64,000 nucleotides of DNA, from NCBI GenBank assembly GCA_950295325.1, contig OX485808.1, forward strand, positions 21,102,527 through 21,166,526, read 5' to 3'. This document shows, piece by piece, positions 47,280 through 57,865 of this stretch. How positions within the stretch are numbered: position 1 is the first letter of the stretch; the number at the start of each line of letters is the position of its first letter. This DNA comes from Polytrichum commune (lineage: Eukaryota; Streptophyta; Polytrichopsida; Polytrichales; Polytrichaceae). The position numbers and the translations under genes were made by a program. The notes under the pieces were generated by a model, which did no database searches, was not told the origin of the DNA, and was given only the letters and a program-made list of their open reading frames with translations.

Positions 47280-48877
47280 CACGGGGGGGTCACACCCCCT
47301 TACATTTTGTAACCACGTGCGATAATGGGGTATTTAATGAGGGGTATTTATGCACCTCTCGGTATTTTTTCCCTCCCTATTTGTAGATATAAAGTTGCTT
47401 TGACATATTTTTAAGCACCCTATGTTTATTTGTAATTTTTTAGAGAAACCAATTTTTGGCATCATATTTTTTTTATAAATCGTACAAGCACACAAATAGT
47501 GAACGGAATACTATAGCATTGCAAAATCAACTATGTGGGCAACAAACGTTCCACACCATCCATCTTATCATTTAATCGGTTTCAATTAGTTATACCAATG
47601 CTAAAGCATTCAAAATGCCATTCAAAACACAACCAATAACACTTGGAGTTTAGTTAAAAGATTACCAATGAACATGAAGATAACAAAATGTACAAGCTAA
47701 CATAGACAAGTTGTAAACACGGATAGAACAAAACAAGAATTATAATCAATTGTCATAAGACATGAAATTTTGCATAATTATCTACTCCAAAACAAAAGAT
47801 TGCATTCAATTGAAAAAACCAAATACAAAAATTGAAAACATTTACTTTAATTGTGTTCACAAACACATTCAACCTTGTACCAAATATTTACAATGTGAAG
47901 GGTTAGGATATAACTATGCACCCTCCAATACATGTCAAGGTACATATCGATATCCTCTATAATGTCATGATAAGACAAAATGTTTTGGAGAGGTTTAACA
48001 CCAATGATGACAAATAACTAAAACTAATTGTTGGCATGAGGCGGGCAACCTTCAAAGTCTCCAACCACTCCATCACGTATCCTCCAAGGCAAAGCGCAAT
48101 CCTCCGAGTCTACCATGGTGAGGTGCCAAATGTTGTAGCGCATCATCGATCATCTACAAAAGGTTGTTGTAGCAAAAAGGCAATGAATAGAATGTTGGCA
48201 TATTAGACACTACTAGCAAGACAAGTAAAACTAATAACAAAAATTTATGAAGAATGAACTACATTCCAATCTTAATTCTCATAATTTCATGGCTTGAAAA
48301 CTAGGTTTTTCGAGTGAAACACCTATGTGAATGTTGTGAATGCTATGGAGCAATGAAAAAAGCTCCAAAAAATGTGTCTTACCTACCGCCTTTGTGCCAC
48401 GCTTCACTACTTCACCCCTTCACGCTTCACCAACGCAAGACCTCCTACCCAAACGCTTCACCGCCTTCACGCCACTATGCTTGTCCAAACCCTAAGCCAA
48501 CCCAAGGGCCGTTCAGAAGTCACAATGTTCCTTCCCCCCAAAAAATCCACAACATTTTCCCTCCATACTAACACTTTTCATTCAAATTTGGACAGAATTT
48601 ACACAATTCTTCATCCAAGTAGTCAAACCCATAATTATTCTATTGATTCTACTACACACATTTGGGGGGATCCAATATCTATAATCCTATCTTTTTCTAC
48701 TGATTACTAAAATGGAGGAATTATTCACCGCCCTATTTTATATATAACCATGTATGGGACATATTTCCAAAGCTATGGTAGATCTAACAAAGTTATAAAT
48801 TTTACCCTCAACGAATTAAATTGACCCTATTTTTTATCTCACGTGGTTTCTAAAATTCCGATAGTCACCCCCCCGTG
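47280..48877. mobile_element. TIR DNA transposon, copy B (8-bp TSD)
   Basis: Left end CACGGGGGGGTCAC, right end GTCACCCCCCCGTG (complementary apart from one position). Both are followed inward by an ACCACGTG motif, as in the element at 10614-11467. It is bracketed by an exact 8-bp direct repeat, AGGGTAGC (47272-47279 and 48878-48885). The 1,598-bp interior shows no recognisable transposase. The largest frame (48314-48571) is Pro/His-rich and unconvincing. It is longer than copy A, so the two are different non-autonomous subtypes of one family. Confidence 0.9.
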
Positions 48878-49429
48878 AGGGTAGCATCTTCAAAAATTGG
48901 ATTATTCTTGATAAAGACAACCATCATTTCGTGGATAGTGGAGGAAACATGAATTAAGAGGTTTTGCATGTATTGCGCATAGAGGTGCTCCATGTATGTA
49001 GAAGCCCACTTGGTGACAGTCATGATGATCATTTGATTAATTATATATTCTTATGTATCAATCTTGTTTTCTAGCCTTTTGATTTTTTCTTGTCAATGTG
49101 AAGCAAAGTCAATAAACAAAGTTATAAGTTATTTGTGATTTCAAACCAAGGTAATGTCTTAGGTTGCTGCAATGTGGTGACTACACTAAATATGATATTT
49201 AGTGTCATGTGTTATTTTATGGTATTATGGTAATTATTTGGATGACACTTCTTATGAATAAGTCAACAAATATTGTCATGGATGATGGATGAGTTCATCC
49301 ATTGGTCAATACCCTGCCTTCTCTTGTCAGCAACTTGTGATGAAATATTGTCATGGATGAATGAAATTTGGATGAAAATCATTTGGTAAGTGACACTATT
49401 CACAAACTTGTGCAATTGGATGTTGATTT
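48878..49429. other. Intergenic; MITE M2 fragment
   Basis: ACACTAAATATGATATTTAG at 49183-49202, followed by TGTCATGTGTTATTTTATGG, matches one terminus of MITE family M2. Nothing else was recognised. Confidence 0.45.
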
Positions 49430-50170
49430 GAATTGGGTGAGTGTAATTATGTATATTTAAGTGTATTGAAGATCATTTAAGTTGAAAAGGACTTGATTTG
49501 AAGTTGATAAGTGCAATTCCACACATTTTCATGATATTAAGGTTATATGAGTTGAAGAGGATCTAATTTGAGGTTGTGGGGTGCAATTGTATACATTTGA
49601 GAGCATTAAGGTCATTTGAATTGAAGAGGACCTAAATTGAATTATTTGAGGGTGCGAAAACATATTAGAATTCAAAAGGACACGTTTTAGGTGATTTAAG
49701 GATACAATGGCATATTTGAATTGAAAAGGACTTATTTATAGTGATTTGAGATTGGAAAGGCACATGAGATTTAAGGGTCCAATTGCACATCAAAGTTGAA
49801 GAGGACCATATTTGAAGGTGCAAAGGTACATTTGAAAGGAGAAATATTCATTTAAGTTTAAAAAAACTTGACTTGAGTGAATCGAAGGTACAAAGACACA
49901 TTGAGACCAAAAGGGCTCAATTGAGTTGAAAATGATTTTATTTAAATGAATTGAGGGTACAAAGGCATTTTTAGGAGCAAAAAGGCCATTTTTAGGTCCA
50001 AAGCACATTATTAAAGTGGATTGAGTATTCAAAGGCACATTCGATAGGAAAAGGGTCTACCTTAAGTGGAATGAATGTTCAAAAGCACATTTGAATTCAA
50101 GAGGATCCAACTTGAGTGGATTGAGAGCAAAAGGATTTGACTTGAGTGCATTGTGGTGCAAAGGGCTTAT
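49430..50170. repeat. Degenerate tandem array, about 55-65-bp unit
   Basis: Repeated phrases of the type GAATTGAAGAGGACCT, GAATTGAGGGTACAAAGGCA and CACATTTGA recur roughly every 55-65 bp across about 740 bp, about a dozen units. The array lies immediately 5' of the copia gag remnant, so it may be the leader or LTR of that element. Confidence 0.6.
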
Positions 50171-50279
50171 TTAGCTTAACATGGGTTAATTGAGGTTTGT
50201 GAAGTCATTGAGTAAATATTATAACTTAAATAATATTGATTTGGATCAATAAGATGTATATCCCTAATTTTTTTAGCAC

Positions 50280-51300
50280 AAGATGATATTACTTAAGGAT
50301 GAGGGTGCTAGAGCCATTGACAAGTTCAATGAAGAGAACTTTAATTTTTGGAAGTTCAAATTGGAAATAGGGTTGGCTTCCATGGACCTTTAGGGCATTG
50401 TGAACGAATCCAAAGGAGCTCCACCTTCCAACGTTGCTCCCAAAGTGAAGAAAGAATACCAACGGTGTGTCAAGAATGCAACGTCCATCATTGCGCTCAC
50501 TACACATTTACAACGCAACTTGGAACACATTCGAAAATTATATATAAGTGGATCATGGATTCATGAGCACCAGTATACACAATTTTTTTATATAGTGGTA
50601 TTTATACATATACAAGATAATTGTTCCAATCAATATCTATTTTGGTGATGAAGGTGTTGTGAAAGTGATCTAAATGGGTTCCATTGTAGTTGAGGTAATG
50701 GTAAGATGCGAAACAAATAAATGAAATTGTATCAATGATATCCTTCATATGGCCAAGTTACATGCAACTTACTCACTAGGAACAAGCTTTTATCGAAGGG
50801 GTTGACAGTGGAGTTCAACCTCAATGAATGTATTGTGAGAGGTCCGGATAGAGAGGTGATTAAGATGGGACCATGTGAAGGAAATTTGTATGAAATAAAT
50901 TTTATCAACGTGCATGGAGTGGATGCGGTCGATATGGTACAATTATACAAGGAAAACGGTGCATTTGAGCATTGTCAATTTGGGCATTTGAATGTGAAGG
51001 ATACTTGTGCACTTCAAAGCATAGTGAGTGGCATGAATCTTAATAAAATAAAATAAACTATATTTTTGTCAATTATGAAGTACTTATTGAGGGGTAACAA
51101 CTTTGGACAACATTTCCCAACGATGGGGAAAGACGAGTAAATAATATTTTTCATATAACACATTCGGATGTGTTTGGTTGCATGAGAGATGTTGCGTTTA
51201 TACATGATAGTACAAGTATTAGGAGTGATTTGAAATTGTGTCCCAAGTGGAAGAAATAAGGCTTCTATACTGGTTGGGGTAGACGAATCTTCCAAATTAT
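50280..51300 (+). pseudogene. Ty1-copia retrotransposon remnant (gag, gag-pre-integrase)
   Basis: At 50310-50400 the plus strand encodes FNEENFNFWKFKLEIGLASM, the start of a copia Gag. It continues after a TAG with a lysine-rich stretch, EYQRCVKNATSIIA. After a gap lacking the rest of Gag come an SPVYT-like protease start and DILHMAKLHATYSLGTSFYR (about 50740). Then come a segment with LNECIVRGPDREVI and the gag-pre-integrase motif FGHLNVKDTCALQSIVSGMN (about 50977). After about 51170 FGCMRDVAFIH recalls the end of the integrase region. Stops, frameshifts and large internal deletions are present, and reverse transcriptase is missing. Confidence 0.75.
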
Positions 51301-52702
51301 CTTTGGTTGATGATGGTAAAGATATTGAGGAACATGTGGAGCAAGTGGGAGATAACCAAGTTGGAATTCAAGAAACAAGAAAATGACCAACAAACAAAAG
51401 GTGTTCTTCAATACCTCCGCACCAAGACTATTCTAATGATAGAATGCAATCTACTCTATTTTGAAACTTGAAATGATAATCTTCTTGAATACAAGATTAA
51501 GAATAGGTCTTGACATTGCCCTCTCTCTTTATGTAGTTAGTATTGTGATTTGTTTCCAAACAACTAGATAAGTGAGGATGCATTTGGATTGAAGAGTGAG
51601 GTGTGGGAAGGCGGACGTTCAAGTACCCCCTACGAACTTGTAGAGGGCATATTCTACCCAAAAAATGCCATGCCCGCCCGTTGACGACAGTGACAGGTAC
51701 AACTGGTCACCAATTGACGGAATAACAGAAGGATGGAAGGGTGGCGCGACTAAAGGATATTCGTAGCTACCGAGGTTGTTTGGAGGGATGCGCTAGGGAG
51801 AGGATCGCATCCTTTGAGAATAGGTGTCCTTCGAGGTTAGGTGTTTTTTCAGTGGTGGTGGCCTTCATATAGGTCATTCGTTATGATCCGCCTCTCTCAA
51901 TGGCAAATATTTCTCATGATTGTGTTTGTTAGTTGGTTTTCAATGAGTGGGTTAGAGATTAAACTTGTTTGGGAGTAAGTGTTGTTGTCTCTTTGCCATC
52001 TAGGGTTTTGGAAGTAATGAGTTAGGTAAAGCATTGAGTGCAGGACGTTGATGGGCATATTGAGTGGTTAGGTGTTTAGATCCGTCGCGCTTCAAGTGTG
52101 GATGTCTTGAGTTTGACAGGGTAGGTTTGGGCGTACAATCACTATAGATTTGATGAAACATGGTTGATTAGATCCTTCATTGAGTAACACACATATTTTC
52201 GCCATCGAAGCCATCTAGGGGCTGGGCCATTGAGTGAGGCATCTCTTCGCCATTGAGGGAGGCGTGTCTTTGGCATCAGACGCATGGGAGTTCATCTTTG
52301 GCAACCAGGAGCGACACACACAAATTTGGAGGAAAGATCTACATGTTTGGAGTTAGTTCATGAACTGTGCCATTGTTAGTTGTTTAGGGTCAACAAAGGA
52401 TTTGTGAAGGTCTCAAAGAGGATAGCTAAAGATTTAGGGGAGGATTTCTAAAGATCTCAAGGAGGGTTTCAAATAGGGTTTCTGGAGGTCTCCAAACATA
52501 TTTTTGTGGATTTATGAAGGTGTTGTGTTTACGAATCTTGTGAGAGTTTAGGGTTCTAGCAAGGCGGGGTTGTAGCAATTTCCGCGATTAGGATAGATAG
52601 ATTGGATAGATATGATAGATAGATAGAATACATAGATCAACTACATTTGAAGAGTTCAATTTTGTGGCATTGTAGCTTGTTTAGGGTGTAGAAAGCTTTT
52701 GT
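51301..52702. other. Intergenic; GATA microsatellite
   Basis: No gene was recognised. A GATA/GATT-type microsatellite lies at about 52588-52632. Phrases such as GGTTTCTGGAGGTCTCCAAA repeat loosely at 52410-52500. Confidence 0.4.
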
Positions 52703-53060
52703 GAGGGTTTCACAGGGGAAATTTTGTTGTTGTGTGAAAGAGTATTGTTGTGAAATTGCATTTTTTCAATTTCTGAGGGTTTCAGAGAGGAAATTTGGTT
52801 GTAGTGTGAGAGATTATTGTTGTGAGACAATGTTTTTTTAGTTTATGAGGGTTTCAAAGAAGGAATTTGGTTGTATTGTGAGAGACTATTGTTGTGTGAC
52901 TACATTTTTTTAGTTTCTTAGGGTTTCAAAGAAGGAATCTAATTGTATTGTGAGAGATTATTGTTGTGTGACTACATTTTTTCAGTTTCTTAGGGTTTCA
53001 GAGGGGGAATCTGGTTGTTGTGTGGGCGAATATTGTTGTGAGACATCGTTCTTTAGGGTT
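52703..53060. repeat. 73-bp tandem array, 5 units
   Basis: Five units share GAGGGTTTCAAAGAAGGAAT, TTGGTTGTATTGTGAGAGA and CTATTGTTGTGTGACTACAT followed by a T-run. Units 3 and 4 are almost identical and units 1 and 5 most diverged. The array lies just upstream of the plus-strand transposon-associated gene, as expected of a subterminal or promoter repeat region. Confidence 0.9.
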
Positions 53061-53299
53061 TGGGGTCCACAAAATAATTTTGGAGGTTTCACAAGGGATA
53101 TTTGGTTGTTGTGTTTAGGGTTTCTTGTTCTAAGAGTGCATTGTTTTGGATATGCAAATAATTCCATCAACCTTTCTTGGATAGGAACTTGCATCATGCG
53201 AAGAGTCTGCCAAACAATAGTTTTTGCATCCGCTCCACTTTGCGATTTGGAAGATCTATGGCGATCTCTTCCCTTCAACATCAGGTGCCCTAGACAACT

Positions 53300-53430
53300 A
53301 TGAAGTTGGTTCCTGAAGCTTTGAAGCATCGACTCCACGTGGTCGAGGATCCGGCGGTGATTCAACTCCTTGGGCAAGCGAAATTTGTGGACATGGTTGT
53401 CTTCGGTGCTATGGGTTGGCAACAAGGGGT
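53300..53430 (+). other. Possible 5' exon of the transposon accessory gene
   Basis: The frame from ATG 53300 (MKLVPEALKHRLHVVEDPAV and on to VVFGAMGWQQG) looks coding and ends at a GTGAGC donor at about 53431. A good acceptor (TACTTGCAG) precedes the next coding block at about 53819. The phases do not join in the frame of the following block, so the connection is unproven. Confidence 0.3.
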
Positions 53431-53824
53431 GAGCCATCTCTTTGCCATTATTGTTTGGCCAAATTTTTGTTTTTTCTTGCTTTCTTGCTCTAAAACGCAA
53501 GTTATGGTTTGAATTTGTTCATGTTCGTTTTGGGTGTCAACTATTTTTTGCACCCTAGCCATAATATACTCGAATTTTGTGTCTTTAAAGTTATGCCGCT
53601 TCTTCGAGTTAATTTTGTGTTGAATATTGCTTTGCATCACTTGTCAAGGTATGGGTCACACTGTTTGGGTGGATATATGTTCTTCGGTCTATATCATAGT
53701 TCTCCCATTTATCACCTGTAGTGATAAGATTTTATTTGCAACATTTTCCTTATTTTAGTTGTCATTCAATCATTCCCTGTCTTCTCAATCAACACTTCAT
53801 GTTTGTCATACTTGCAGTTGTATA

Positions 53825-56399
53825 ATGGCCATGACACACAATAGGAAGCCATGTGCGGCTCTATTTTTGGAAGCCGATTATGATGCTCTGACCCTTGAAG
53901 CTTGTTCGGAGGCCAAAGTCATTCCGGAAAGGTTGAAAAATGGCAGGTATCCCTTCTTATGTATTTTTTGCAAAGAAATACATAAAGACAAAAACATGAC
54001 ATCTTACCATAGGATGTTGAACCTATGTAAGGTGTACAAGGAACCCGCGGCATTAAAGATGTACCCAACTTGGGAGAAGAATGATCATGGCGAGTTGAAC
54101 ATGATTGCCAAAAAATACGGAAGGGTTTTCCAGCAAAACATGCTTAATAAGCCATATGCAGGCTCGAAAAGGAAGGCCGAGGATGTCCTTCAACTCCCCA
54201 ATGCAAAGTACCGCAAGCTCCCCGCAAGCATTGTCCCCAAACCGCAAGGTAAGCCTCCATGCAAGATATCACGGTTTGCGGTGAAGCATGTGCCGTTGCA
54301 TGTGAAATTTCAGGACACTGAAGACACTGAGGAAAATGAAGCGTCAAAGGACATCGATGACCAAATGAACAATTTTTCTGAAGAACAATCATCCACGACT
54401 TTGGAGGAAGAAGACAACGACTCGGATACGCCACAAGTTACAGTACCAAATTCGTTGGACATCCGCTCCACTTCATGCGAAACCACATCTGAAGAGGGTG
54501 ATTTCCGTGTGGTCATGCACCGTCATTCTAGCGCGTTCACACTCGGGATAAAATCGAAGAACGTGCATGGGTGAAAGCCAGGTTGAAGTTTCCTGATGGA
54601 AACTCTACATGCGTTCCTCCTCCGCCTACATCCGTGGATATTAGTGGATTATACATCCTCATCACCGAGGTGGATATTGACTGGATGCCCAAAGACCTCA
54701 TCGAAGATCCTCAAGCTTGCATCCACTTCCTTTATAGGATGGTGGAGGAAAGGACCCTTGGCGTTAAACTTGGCACAACCTCTGGCCAATGGTATCTTTA
54801 CGGCAATTCGGTATGTCATGACTATGTAACACAATGTCTTTTAGTGTCATTTGTATTAATCAATTGTCCTTCATCTAACTTGACATATATTGTTTATGTC
54901 ATCATATGTATATTATGTCATTCTTGAGTAACAGTGAATGACATCTATGGTTTATTTGTTTCAGAACAACCGCAACCCAGAAGATCACATAGCTTTTCTT
55001 AACAAGATAAAGGTGCAAATTCGATGTTTCAATAGCCCTTCAAACGTGCAAAGGTATGAAGAGCTCATGCATTTGAAGGAGTATCTCAACTTCAGAATCC
55101 GAACTAGGGAGTATGAGGCAAAAGTTGTTGCTGCTAATGGGAACATCGCCAAGTTACGCAGTCAGTATGTCAAGGCAAAACTTGACAAGTTTGATAATGC
55201 AGAGAAAAGTTGCACCGAACAAGAGAAGTGGGGATGGTCCCCACTTTACTGCATTTTCAGGGAATGGCCTCTGCCCAATTTCCGTAACTCCCCTTGGTCG
55301 CACACGCGTGAGGAATGGGTAGAAATAGAAAAAATATTGTTAGAAAATGTTGGTACTGAGGCTCTCTTTCTTGAGCTTGAGTGTCCTCATATTGTTAAAG
55401 CGTTTTTGGTCTTGGTCATGACATTACATGGTCACACGCGTCCTCTTCCTCATCTTGATATAGGTCTCACTTTGCAATTTATTCTTGACTTTGTAATAGA
55501 TAACGAGAAATCAGTTGCATTGACAAATGTTGTGCATGGTTTAGCTACGACGAGGTGGGCTTTGTTTCCAGGCATTCATGTTGTGACCGATAACTTTAGC
55601 AATCTCCATTCATACACAGTTGCATTATTTGGTTATGATCTAGAGAAGCAAGTTGGAGTTGTGGATAGGATCATAGCCTTCATTGGGAGAATAACACATA
55701 GAGTTGCCTTGGACATGGTTAGAATGCAACGCTCTTCTGAGCTAGAAGACATGTGGTTTGCCATCGATGTCCCTAAACAACGAAGGGCCAAGTGTAAGCA
55801 GGTACATCATTTGTCTTGTATCATTTATTGTGTTTCTCGATTGTCATTCATATACGGTTCAAATTTCATTATAATCTTATGCAATTGTAATTTAAACCTC
55901 AGATTGTTGTCACTAAGGGACTTAAGTGTGTTTATCCTTTGACACCCAGGTATTGTAATCTGCAATGGTTATTTGCAAAGACGCGGACATAGGATCAGTG
56001 GTAGTTGGCGACATCCACAAGAAAAGCATTTGTGCTCAACTACGGCTTGGTGAGGCGATTGATATTCTGGCGACGTTGTGACGCACGCAACTAGGTTTAC
56101 TTTACAGTGGTCTAGGGTTGGAGGACCCTACAGACGACATTGCTAAGGATGTGGCAGTAACACGTACATTATTGGGTGAGCTCACAAAACCAACCCAACT
56201 GGATGGGATGCACACTCCAAAAGGGTTTGTAGTTGAAGTCCAAGATGCACTGAGGTTTGAAGGCCTTGAGGACGTCTTGCTCCCTTCGCACACTAGTACA
56301 AAACCATGTCACAATGGCTCGGCACAATTGACTCTCCGTGTTTTTCCGACTAAGATAGCCAAACTCAAGGGTTCGGATGTTTTTGTTGACTGCTCATAG
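53825..56399 (+). pseudogene. Unrecognised transposon-associated gene with zinc-finger-like motif, frameshifted
   Basis: From ATG 53825 the frame runs 249 codons to 54574. Residues about 41-63 have C-x2-C ... H-x5-C spacing (CIFCKEIHKDKN, then YHRMLNLC), which recalls a BED-like DNA-binding finger. A basic stretch (GSKRKAEDVLQ) and a long acidic Ser/Glu tract follow. Near 54535 coding continues in another frame (DKIEERAWVKARLKFPDG) through 54810. A clean intron (54811 GTATGT to 54964 TTTCAG, phase 0) leads to 54965-55801, which has a coiled-coil-like segment and a Trp-rich part (WGWSPLYCIF). A GTACAT donor follows at 55802. Coding at 56118-56399 may be a last exon. I recognise no family. It converges on the CACTA transposase gene, which suggests an accessory protein. 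The shift near 54535 is a real lesion or a missed tiny intron. Confidence 0.5.
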
Positions 56400-56759
56400 T
56401 CCAAATCACACTTGGTTTTTTTGACTCAATAACTCAATCACACATTTAGACTAGACATAGTCTTAAAAATTTAAGAAACTCACACCTTCGGGATGAAGCA
56501 ACTTATCAATTACCTTTGTTTGCTGGCACTCATTAATCCTTACACACATGTGGACTAAACATAGTCTAATTTAACATAAAGAAACAAACATTATTGGTAG
56601 CATGCAACCTATAACATGCATGCAAACTTGCCACATGATCCTACATAAAAGGTCCATATATGAAATGCAATAAGAAATGGAATACCTACGTCCTACCTAT
56701 TTATGTGCACTATGGAATGACTAGGTCCTACCTATGAGATGCAATAGCTTATGTGATAT
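56400..56759. other. Convergent intergenic gap
   Basis: A 360-bp AT-rich gap between the 3' ends of the two convergent transposon genes. No reading frame or repeat was recognised. Polyadenylation signals for both genes would be expected here. Confidence 0.4.
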
Positions 56760-57636
56760 TCATTCTTCATCTAGAGATGAAATTCCAAGGTAGTCTTCAT
56801 TGTCTTCTGACTCAAATTCATCCTCATTGATCTCTTGCCTTGCATCATCTTCATTTGCACTATCATCACTCTCCACATCACATGGACCTAGAGTTGGATT
56901 AGCCAAGCCTGCATAGTTTTCATCGTTCCATAGCGTCAAACAAGGCACCTCTGCCATTTTATCTTTGGCACATTCCACTCGTCGACTACGAGGCTCGTTC
57001 TTTAGAACCACTTTCCATCCATCGTCATTGCCAGGGTCATTTGAAAAGAAGACCTGTTGAATGTGGATTGGAAATGCAAAAGAATCTTCAGAAATGGGCA
57101 ACATATGATTGAAATTCACCAAAGTGAACCCATACTCATCGCATTTCATAGTAGCCCCTGCTCCTCTATAATTGGCTCTCACCCAATGGCACAACAACAC
57201 TATCACACATGTGGTGCCATAGTTCAACTCCAGGATCTCTTCAACATATCCTACATATTCAACGTCAACGTTGACAGGGTTCTTGTCATTGACACTTGAG
57301 CGACACATGGTTCCAAATACAGCTGCAACTCCCGAATCCATTGTAACTAGATGCGTCTCTGCACTCCTCACACGGATGTGATTTCCATATGCGAACATAG
57401 ATCGGTATGCTGTAGCTTTCAAGGTAGGAGGTATGCTCAATTGAATTATCTCTTCGTCAATTTTCTCTCCATCATTGATTGCATAAAAAATGGCAGATAA
57501 TATCCACTTTTCATAGGCTGGCAACGGCCTTAACTCCTCTGGATATTGCACCCTTGCCCTCCATCCTCTTCTCCTATGATTGTTCTGATACTGCAATCGA
57601 GATGTGTCTCGAGCTTTCACGGCATCCTCGTACCTC
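56760..57636 (-). CDS. CACTA transposase 3' exon with DUF4216 domain
   Basis: Open on the minus strand from an acceptor (ATCGCAG before 57636) to a stop at 56760, about 292 codons. It begins RYEDAVKARDTSRLQYQ. DUF4216, the C-terminal domain of plant En/Spm-type transposases, occupies roughly its second and third quarters (VEYVGYVEEILELNYG, then CDEYGFTLVNFNHM, then GWKVVLKNEPRSRR). The tail is very acidic (ANEDDARQEINEDEFESEDN). This exon has no internal stop, unlike the upstream tnp2 core. By one base its phase does not fit the best donor at 57865 (GTAAGA), so the upstream junction is unsettled. Confidence 0.8.
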
Positions 57637-57865
57637 CTGCGATCAAGAATTTGAGTTCAAAAGTCTTGTCAAATTTCTAAATAATATTTTATGCTAAAAC
57701 TTTCACTAATATTTTAGGGTGTGGGATTATTAAGTGCTCTAAGCATGACCATTATTATACGTAGCATGCACTATAAAATTACAACATATGATCATCAATG
57801 AAGCACAGACCACCTATACCAAACTAAAACAACCACCACATAAGTGCAGTAGGCCAATCTCTTAC

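Noticed and set aside
53080-53303. Open frames around the 5' side of the accessory gene (117 codons plus, 172 codons minus)
   Set aside because: They run through the 73-bp tandem array, lack family resemblance and overlap on opposite strands.
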